DNA of 5,341 nt from Patescibacteria group bacterium. GTDB taxonomy: Bacteria > Patescibacteriota > Minisyncoccia > Phycocordibacterales > JAGLOS01. Shown here in pieces: positions 1 to 4,078 of this stretch (the first letter of the stretch is position 1; the number at the start of each line of letters is the position of its first letter). Position numbers and translations under genes: made by a program. Below the pieces are notes generated by a model. It saw only the letters and a program-made list of their open reading frames with translations. It ran no database searches and was not told the origin of the DNA. Where the stretch lies: the NCBI GenBank assembly GCA_018814635.1, contig JAHIYV010000128.1, positions 1 to 5,341 of the forward strand. The letters are read 5' to 3'.

Positions 1-21
1 ATTATCTGAACATAGAATTTT

Positions 22-27
22 CATAAT
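22..27 (+). promoter_or_regulatory. Possible -10 box for the tRNA-Lys gene
   Basis: The hexamer CATAAT matches TATAAT at five of six positions and ends 9 nt before the first base of the tRNA, as expected if transcription starts around 33-35. The matching -35 box would lie at or beyond the left edge of the window and cannot be checked. AT-rich sequence yields such hexamers by chance, so this is tentative. Confidence 0.25.
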
Positions 28-36
28 ATTAAAAAT

Positions 37-109
37 CCGCCCATAGCTCAGTTGGTAGAGCAGTTGCCTTTTAAGCAAACGGTCGTAGGTTCAAGTCCTA
101 CTGGGCGGA
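37..109 (+). tRNA. tRNA-Lys, anticodon UUU
   Basis: A complete 73-nt cloverleaf can be folded by hand. The acceptor stem is CCGCCCA (37-43) with TGGGCGG (102-108), all seven pairs perfect, and the discriminator is A109. The D arm is GCTC/GAGC around AGTTGGTA. The anticodon loop is CTTTTAA (68-74) with anticodon TTT at 70-72. The T arm is GTAGG/CCTAC around TTCAAGT. UUU reads both lysine codons AAA and AAG, and the overall sequence is close to the textbook bacterial tRNA-Lys. The outermost anticodon-stem pair is a G63-A79 mismatch, leaving four good pairs. CCA is not encoded (CAA follows the discriminator), so a CCA-adding enzyme is needed. It lies upstream of, and is probably unrelated to, the protein genes. 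Confidence 0.97.
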
Positions 110-123
110 CAAGAAAATGTAAA

Positions 124-150
124 GTGTAAAAAGTGTAAAAAGTGTAAAAA
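124..150 (+). repeat. Three tandem copies of a 9-bp repeat (GTGTAAAAA)
   Basis: GTGTAAAAA occurs three times head to tail at 124-132, 133-141 and 142-150, with a degenerate TGTAAA just before (118-123). It lies between the tRNA 3' end and the dehydrogenase remnant. It could be a slippage-prone minisatellite or tandem regulator sites; nothing in the sequence decides between these. Confidence 0.8.
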
Positions 151-212
151 TCAAAATGAAAAATGACAAAGGGAAAGCGTTGCATCAACTAAGAACACTT
201 GATGGAAAAAAT

Positions 213-217
213 AAGGA
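213..217 (+). promoter_or_regulatory. Shine-Dalgarno-like site deciding the start at 222
   Basis: AAGGA lies 4 nt before the ATG at 222 and is the only convincing ribosome-binding site in front of any gene here. It favours ATG 222 over the in-frame upstream ATG at 156, which has only A-rich sequence before it. The 22 residues between the two ATGs look non-conserved (Lys-rich, no recognisable fold). Confidence 0.45.
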
Positions 218-221
218 AAGC

Positions 222-695
222 ATGAGTAAAACTATGAAAAAAATTACAATCATTGGAAATTTAAGTTTTAGTGATGAACAAATAAAGCGTTTAGGGTCAT
301 TAGGAGAAATAAAAACATTGTCTGTTCCATGTTCTGCCGAAGAGTGGTCTCGTGTTGCAGAAGAATCAGATGTGATTTGTAGTGATGGATCTGGTCTGTT
401 GGAGAATATATATAATCTTAAAAATGTTTTTGTAACTTATCCATATATTGAGCTAGGTAATTTTGATTCTAAAAAATTAGAACAAAATGGGGTTACTATA
501 GCAAATACTCGAGGAAGTAATAGAGATTCTATTGTGGAATGGGTAATTTTTATGATCATTTCTCTTTTTAGAAAGTTTGCTTTTATGGTTAATGTAACAG
601 AAAATATTCCTTTAGAATTTAACCAAAGTCTGAGTGGCAAAAATGTATTAATTGTAGGAAGGGGAAATATTGGCACAAAGATAGGATTAGTGTAA
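222..695 (+). CDS. Truncated D-isomer-specific 2-hydroxyacid dehydrogenase (probable remnant)
   Basis: Residue numbers count from the upstream ATG at 156. The protein resembles the substrate-binding half of the NAD-dependent D-2-hydroxyacid dehydrogenase family (D-lactate, phosphoglycerate and related dehydrogenases). After a first beta strand (KKITIIGN, about 28-35) come the family-like SDVICSDGSG (71-80), NGVTIANTRGSNRDSIVEWV (111-130) preceding the long helix, and SGKNVLIVGRGNIGTKIG (160-177). The last holds the GxGxxG dinucleotide-binding motif. The frame ends three codons later. Intact members are about 310-400 residues, so most of the NAD domain and the catalytic Arg, Glu and His that follow it are missing. 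No continuation is visible downstream in any frame, and palindromic repeats begin 2 nt after the stop. It is therefore unlikely to be an active dehydrogenase alone. The start is set at 222 by its Shine-Dalgarno motif; 156 is an alternative. The exact substrate class cannot be told. Confidence 0.75.
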   Translation: MSKTMKKITIIGNLSFSDEQIKRLGSLGEIKTLSVPCSAEEWSRVAEESDVICSDGSGLLENIYNLKNVFVTYPYIELGNFDSKKLEQNGVTIANTRGSNRDSIVEWVIFMIISLFRKFAFMVNVTENIPLEFNQSLSGKNVLIVGRGNIGTKIGLV

Positions 696-696
696 A

Positions 697-753
697 TCCA
701 AGGACGGTCCTTGGATAGTTCTTTTTGTCCAAGGACGGTCCTTGGATAGTTCT
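697..753. repeat. Two direct copies of a unit carrying a 19-bp palindrome
   Basis: The perfect odd-length palindrome TCCAAGGACGGTCCTTGGA (9-bp arms, central G) occurs at 697-715 and 728-746. Each copy is followed by the same TAGTTCT, so the direct repeat unit is 26 bp with a 31-bp period, about three helical turns. Two dyads on one face of DNA suit tandem operators for a dimeric regulator. As RNA, each could form an 8-bp stem with a CGG loop, and the first is followed by CTTTTTG (721-727), so weak terminator activity after the dehydrogenase is also possible. A REP/MITE-like mobile palindrome is a third reading. Confidence 0.85.
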
Positions 754-841
754 CTTTCTTTTCCCAGCTTCCTTTTTTGGTTTAAATTTCATATTTTAGT
801 TATTTAACAACAATAGCAAGAAATAACACCTTTTTCAATTT

Positions 842-950
842 TCAGGCGACTAAACTTAAACTGCACCACTTGGGTGTTGAACACCCAAGTGGTGCAGTTT
901 AAGTTTAAATTCGCGAGAGAGAGAGGGGCGACAGCTTTGACATCGCCTGA
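842..950. repeat. Nested inverted repeats forming a three-way-junction-like structure
   Basis: An outer 8-bp inverted repeat, TCAGGCGA (842-849) and TCGCCTGA (943-950), encloses two inner elements. One is the perfect 57-bp palindrome at 851-907, beginning one base after the left outer arm. The other is a short TCGC/GCGA stem (911-914 with 928-931) displaying a purine loop of five GA repeats and three G. Drawn as single-stranded RNA or DNA this gives an outer stem with two hairpins. GGCGA occurs both at 845-849 and 927-931, and both copies can pair with TCGCC at 943-947, so two exclusive folds exist. It does not match a riboswitch or known small RNA that I recognise. Confidence 0.6.
851..907. 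repeat. Perfect 57-bp palindrome (28-bp arms, central G)
   Basis: Bases 851-878 are the exact reverse complement of 880-907 around G879. A single strand would form 27 pairs with a TGA loop. The inner part (CTGCACCACTTGGGTGT and its complement) is much more GC-rich than the surroundings. No T-run follows on either strand, so it is not a canonical intrinsic terminator. Perfect symmetry over this length means recent origin, selection on the hairpin or cruciform, or an assembly fold-back artefact. Confidence 0.92.
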
Positions 951-964
951 CATATAAGTATTTC

Positions 965-992
965 TTGTAAAGTTTAAGAAAAATGTTATTGT
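965..992 (+). promoter_or_regulatory. Candidate sigma-70-type promoter for the four-gene operon
   Basis: TTGTAA (965-970) is followed after 16 bp by TATTGT (987-992), each matching its consensus at four of six positions. A TG one base before the -10 box gives an extended -10 element. Transcription would start near 999, leaving a leader of about 21 nt and placing the palindromes upstream as possible regulator sites. A perfect TTGACA at 937-942 is also present but has no good -10 box at standard spacing. The AT-rich context makes chance matches likely. Confidence 0.3.
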
Positions 993-1020
993 GAAATATA
1001 CAAACAAATAATTAAAAAAT

Positions 1021-1710
1021 ATGGACAAAAAAGAATTTGATGATTTTTTTAGATCTTACTCAAAAAATGTTGATAACGCCAACAAACATGGATTTTGGAA
1101 ATTATCTGACGCTATTATTACTCAGATAATAAAGAATAATATCTCAGTTGCGATTGACGAAAAATCTGTTATTTTAGATGCGGGCGGAGGAACCGGTAGG
1201 TGGGTTTGCGATTTAGGTAAAATATACAAATCAAAGTTTATTATTTATGATATGTCTAGAGATATGCTTGAAAAGGCTAAGGAGAACATCAGAAACGCCA
1301 ATATTGGAAATAGGGTAAAACTTATTGAAGGAGATTTGAGAAATATGAAAAGCTTAGAGGCGGAATCAATTGATTACATCATTAGCATTTATAGTCCGCT
1401 TAGTTTTGTTTATGAGAAAGGAAAAACATTTAGCGAATTATTTAGAGTACTGAAAAAAGGCGCTAAAATTATTATAATGGGTCATGGTTTTTACAATGCT
1501 TTGGCTTCAAAAATAAATAATTATTGCGCCAACATAAAAGAACTTGAGATATTAGAGAACGAACAAATAGTTAAGTGGGGGGAACATATTCCAAAACTTA
1601 ATATCTTTTCAAAAGAAACACTAGAAAATAATTTAAAACAAGCGGGTTTTTTTTTTAGAAAAGACTTATGGAGTGCCAGTGTTTGCTCAGCCGGGGCAAG
1701 AAGATTTTGA
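1021..1710 (+). CDS. Class I SAM-dependent methyltransferase, main reading frame (frameshifted at 3' end)
   Basis: This Rossmann-fold methyltransferase would transfer a methyl group from S-adenosylmethionine to an unidentified small molecule. An N-terminal helical cap (about 1-48) is followed by motif I, VILDAGGGTGRW (50-61), which binds SAM. The acidic end of strand 2 is D77 (FIIYDMS), GDL (104-106) lies near the adenine site, IDYIISIYSPLSFV (117-130) is motif II, and FRVLKKGAKIII (141-152) is the usual strand 5 region. The start is the first ATG after an in-frame TAA at 1009-1011, and no Shine-Dalgarno motif is visible. In this frame the last residues (about 213-229) look random, while the expected C terminus continues in the +1 frame from 1658. 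Joined there the protein would be 279 residues, normal for the family. The break coincides with a ten-T run. It is the first gene of the operon, and the substrate is unknown. Confidence 0.88.
   Translation: MDKKEFDDFFRSYSKNVDNANKHGFWKLSDAIITQIIKNNISVAIDEKSVILDAGGGTGRWVCDLGKIYKSKFIIYDMSRDMLEKAKENIRNANIGNRVKLIEGDLRNMKSLEAESIDYIISIYSPLSFVYEKGKTFSELFRVLKKGAKIIIMGHGFYNALASKINNYCANIKELEILENEQIVKWGEHIPKLNIFSKETLENNLKQAGFFFRKDLWSASVCSAGARRF
1647..1656 (+). other. Ten-T homopolymer at the methyltransferase frameshift
   Basis: Ten consecutive T lie exactly where the coding signal moves from the first to the second frame. With nine T the reading would be AGFFLEKTYGVPVFAQPG, a smooth continuation. Either one T is surplus (sequencing error or real mutation), or the full protein is made by RNA-polymerase slippage giving nine U, or by ribosomal frameshifting. 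Runs of this length are known to be slippage-prone in AT-rich bacteria. An eight-T run at 3730-3737 in the peptidase gene is in frame. Confidence 0.8.
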
Positions 1711-1861
1711 TCCAGAAAATATAACAAAGAGCAAAATTTCATCTGCGCTTGAAAATGAGGACTTTTTTAATAAAGTTTTTGAATTAGAAATGAAATATAA
1801 TGGTCAGCCGACAATCGCAAACAGAGGAATGAATATGCTTGCCGTAGCGACAAAACAATAG
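1658..1861 (+). CDS. C-terminal part of the methyltransferase in the +1 frame
   Basis: This 67-codon stretch continues the methyltransferase after the poly-T run. It starts EKTYGVPVFAQPGQEDFDPE, has a helical, charged middle rich in Glu, Lys and Phe, and ends TIANRGMNMLAVATKQ, which looks like the final beta strand of a class I methyltransferase. GTG at 1673 could formally start a 62-residue protein, but it lies inside the PVFAQPG segment that belongs to the larger protein, so independent translation is unlikely. The stop at 1859-1861 lies one base before the ATG of the next gene. That is the tight spacing expected for translational coupling and supports this frame as the true gene end. Confidence 0.75.
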   Translation, partial: EKTYGVPVFAQPGQEDFDPENITKSKISSALENEDFFNKVFELEMKYNGQPTIANRGMNMLAVATKQ

Positions 1862-1862
1862 T

Positions 1863-3014
1863 ATGGAAAACTTTGAGAGTATCAAAAATAAAACAAACAC
1901 TGAAACAATTGTAGAAGGGGTTTTGAACAAAGTTGAGTCGCCAACCTTATTTGAGGATTTAAAAAAAATGCCTGGCGAAAAATTACAAGCCCTTCTTATC
2001 GCTTTATACAATGAAAGAGCAAAAGATTTAAAACCAAAAGATATATTACGACAAGTTAGAGAAAGTCGTTTTTTAGAACCAAGCGAGATCTCTCTAAAAG
2101 AATTTAATTCTTTTGACGATAGCGCCATTGAAATGTTGGGAGATGATGTGGAAGCTATTGAATTGTCTCCAGTAGGCCCACTTGGCTCAACTTCAGTTTT
2201 ATCGCGAATAAGTCAAAAAAATATAATAACGACCTCAAGAAATAACGAAGTTTTGTCAGACGCTTCTCCGTTACTTGCGATAGAATATGAAAAAAGAAGA
2301 AAAGAGGGGGTTGCTAATTCTGTTCATTTGTTTACAAGCCACAGAGTAATCAGGGCGCAAAATTTTGATAAAATCAAAGGCTTCACACCTCATTTTCGAG
2401 CGATGTTTTTATTGTCTGGCGATAAGTTTTTAAGGAGATGGGAACTTATAGAAGGTTTTTTAGAAAAACATATTAATTATTATCTAAGCGTAATTAAAAA
2501 TTCTGTTACCTCAAAAGACTTCAGGGTAAACAAAGTTAAAGTTTCAGTTTCAAATTTAATGATTTCAGAAAATCTTATAAGTGGCTTAAAATTAGACAGA
2601 AATTTAATAATGAAAAATACCCAAAACGCTGATTTTAGTTTATTTAAAGATAATAATATTGAAATTCCGACCCGTATAAACGCCCAAGAAAACATTGACA
2701 GTGAAGTTTTAAATAAATATGGAGTGAAAAAAGCATACGAATATTTGTTAAGAAATTGTAAACCACTTATAGATAGCTTGAAAACAAAATATCCCGATGT
2801 AGATTTTGATTTAGATTTAGAAAGGATCGCTGGTATTGGCTATTATGATAATCTTTGTTTTAAAATTTCTGCTCAAAACGAGACGAGCGAGTGGTATCCA
2901 TTAGCTGATGGCGGTTTTACTGATTGGACACAAAAACTTGCCCAATCAGACAAAGAAATTTGTTTGACAAGCGGGTTTGGAACAGAGTTATTTATTGGTA
3001 AATTTAAAAAATAA
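1863..3014 (+). CDS. Class II aminoacyl-tRNA synthetase-like protein (HisRS/HisZ-type fold), function unknown
   Basis: This 383-residue protein seems to share the catalytic fold of histidyl-tRNA synthetase and its paralog HisZ; I recognise the fold by motif layout only. An N-terminal helical part (1-95) precedes ELSPVGPLGSTSVLSRISQK (100-119) and ITTSRNNEVLSDASPLLAIE (122-141), which sit where HisRS has its LRPE-type substrate region. A motif 2-like segment follows: HLFTSHRVIRAQNF (155-168), then GFTPHFRAMFLLSGDK (173-188), with Arg161 and Arg164 candidate adenylate binders. The C-terminal part has IAGIGYYDN (322-330), LADGGFTDWTQKL (347-359) and SGFGTELF (370-377), echoing the YYTG, GGRYD and motif 3 elements of HisRS. 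Motif 3 has no Arg after GFG, only Glu and Leu, so ATP chemistry is uncertain. No anticodon-binding domain is seen. It follows the methyltransferase by one base. It may be an amino-acid-activating or ligating enzyme, or a regulatory subunit like HisZ. A true tRNA synthetase is unlikely. Confidence 0.6.
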   Translation: MENFESIKNKTNTETIVEGVLNKVESPTLFEDLKKMPGEKLQALLIALYNERAKDLKPKDILRQVRESRFLEPSEISLKEFNSFDDSAIEMLGDDVEAIELSPVGPLGSTSVLSRISQKNIITTSRNNEVLSDASPLLAIEYEKRRKEGVANSVHLFTSHRVIRAQNFDKIKGFTPHFRAMFLLSGDKFLRRWELIEGFLEKHINYYLSVIKNSVTSKDFRVNKVKVSVSNLMISENLISGLKLDRNLIMKNTQNADFSLFKDNNIEIPTRINAQENIDSEVLNKYGVKKAYEYLLRNCKPLIDSLKTKYPDVDFDLDLERIAGIGYYDNLCFKISAQNETSEWYPLADGGFTDWTQKLAQSDKEICLTSGFGTELFIGKFKK

Positions 3015-3029
3015 AAAGCATAAAACACT

Positions 3030-4064
3030 GTGAAAATAATAAATGCGAAAAAATTAAAAAAGGGGGATCTAGTAAGTATAGTCTCACCATCTGCGGGACT
3101 TGGAGAATTATTTCCGCGCAGAATAGAAAACGGAATTAAATGTTTAGAAAAAATGGGGTTTAAAGTCAAGGTGGAGAAGAATGCTTTAAAGAGAAAAAAT
3201 TGGGTTTCTGGATCAATTAAAGAGCGCGTGGATGATATTCATACCGCGTTCAAAAACAAAAAAGTAAAAGCAATAATTTGCGCGATTGGCGGGAATCACT
3301 CAAATCAACTTTTAAAGTATTTAGATTTTAAATTAATAAGAAATAATCCTAAAATATTTTTAGGTTATTCTGATATTACGGTTTTACATAGTGCAATTTA
3401 TAAAAAGGCGGGATTACGAACATTTTATGGTCCTTGTGTTATCTCTGAATTTGGAGAATATCCAGACATATTGCCTTTTACAAAAAGTTATTTTGAAAAA
3501 TCCCTAATGGAAGGAATTATCGGAAATATTGAACAAAGTAAAGAGTGGACTGATGAATTTTTAGATTGGTTTAACGCAAAATTTCACACAAAAACAAGAA
3601 AAATGTTTCCAAATACTGGATATAAATGGTGGAAAAAAGGTAATGCGGTTGGTAAAATATTCGGTGGGGCAATCCCATCCGTAAACCATCTTCTTGGAAC
3701 TGAATATGAAATTAATTTCAAAAATAAAATTTTTTTTATTGACTTGCCCGAAGGACACAATTCTGGTGAATGTTTTCCGCTTGCGGATTTAGACGCGTTT
3801 CTAGCAGACTTATTTAATGCAGGAATATTCAAACAAATAAAAGGACTGATAATTAGCAGGCCATACGGATATAAAAATGACAAAGAAAAGTTTTTTCTTT
3901 TAAAAGAGCTTGTAATGAATTATATAAAAGGCGAGAATTACCCAATTTTATTTAATACTGACTTTGGGCATACTTCGCCAATGATTACAATTCCAATTGG
4001 CGCGAAAGTAGAATTGGATAGCAAACAAAATAAATTTGAAATTAAAAAAGGATTTATAGATTAA
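3030..4064 (+). CDS. S66-family serine peptidase (LD-carboxypeptidase / MccF-like)
   Basis: A 344-residue member of peptidase family S66, which includes LdcA (removes D-Ala from muropeptide tetrapeptides) and MccF (hydrolyses the amide of processed microcin C, giving immunity). The N terminus LKKGDLVSIVSPSAG (9-23) and AIICAIGGNHSNQLLKYLDF (81-100) are typical. The nucleophile is Ser114 in LGYSDIT, with Glu241 (IDLPEG) and His314 (DFGHTSPM) completing the Ser-Glu-His triad. The length and the Trp/Phe-rich insert around 172-203 (EWTDEFLDWF and GYKWWKKG) fit the MccF branch better than the shorter LdcA. GHTSPM with the following IPIG also matches. No signal peptide is seen, so it acts in the cytoplasm. 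GTG 3030 is the start because the family N terminus begins within a few residues. It follows the previous gene by 15 nt, and placement between two synthetase-like genes favours an aminoacyl-adenylate-like or peptidyl conjugate as substrate over peptidoglycan, by inference. Confidence 0.9.
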   Translation: MKIINAKKLKKGDLVSIVSPSAGLGELFPRRIENGIKCLEKMGFKVKVEKNALKRKNWVSGSIKERVDDIHTAFKNKKVKAIICAIGGNHSNQLLKYLDFKLIRNNPKIFLGYSDITVLHSAIYKKAGLRTFYGPCVISEFGEYPDILPFTKSYFEKSLMEGIIGNIEQSKEWTDEFLDWFNAKFHTKTRKMFPNTGYKWWKKGNAVGKIFGGAIPSVNHLLGTEYEINFKNKIFFIDLPEGHNSGECFPLADLDAFLADLFNAGIFKQIKGLIISRPYGYKNDKEKFFLLKELVMNYIKGENYPILFNTDFGHTSPMITIPIGAKVELDSKQNKFEIKKGFID

Positions 4065-4078
4065 TTTCAATATAAATT

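Larger units (their letters stand above)
696..1020. other. 325-bp non-coding, repeat-rich intergenic region
   Basis: No credible gene is seen on either strand. The minus-strand open frame across 804-1028 is low-complexity and runs through the large palindrome, so it is not credited. In order the stretch holds two tandem copies of a 19-bp palindrome, a pyrimidine-rich segment (750-780), an AT-rich segment, a nested inverted-repeat structure at 842-950, and a possible promoter just before the methyltransferase. The switch from coding sequence to repeats at about 693-697 suggests an insertion or deletion that removed the rest of the dehydrogenase. Confidence 0.7.

Noticed and set aside
37..109. 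tRNA-Lys 3' end as an integration attachment site for an island
   Set aside because: No second copy of the tRNA 3' end and no integrase gene are present in the window.
437..676. Minus-strand open frames antisense to the real genes (also 1521-1742, 1784-2128, 2480-2695, 2873-3169, 3561-3758, 3584-3883, 4513-4737)
   Set aside because: Each lies wholly or mostly inside a well-supported + strand gene, and the translations show no domain pattern; they are frame shadows.
697..753. CRISPR array
   Set aside because: There are only two repeat copies, the between-palindrome segment is mostly shared flank, and no cas genes are near.
851..907. Intrinsic transcription terminator
   Set aside because: The stem is far longer than usual and neither strand has a T-run directly after it.
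800..950. Integron attC-type recombination site
   Set aside because: An RYYYAAC match (ATTTAAC) and a GTTRRRY match (GTTGAAC) exist but are wrongly placed; the second sits at the palindrome centre, and the near-perfect symmetry differs from the bulged attC hairpin.
842..950. Known riboswitch or T-box leader for the synthetase-like operon
   Set aside because: No T-box core sequence or recognisable riboswitch core was seen; the structure is plain inverted repeats.
804..1028. Minus-strand 74-codon open frame
   Set aside because: It spans the 57-bp palindrome and the GA repeat, has low-complexity Phe-rich sequence, and overlaps the methyltransferase start; no family resemblance.
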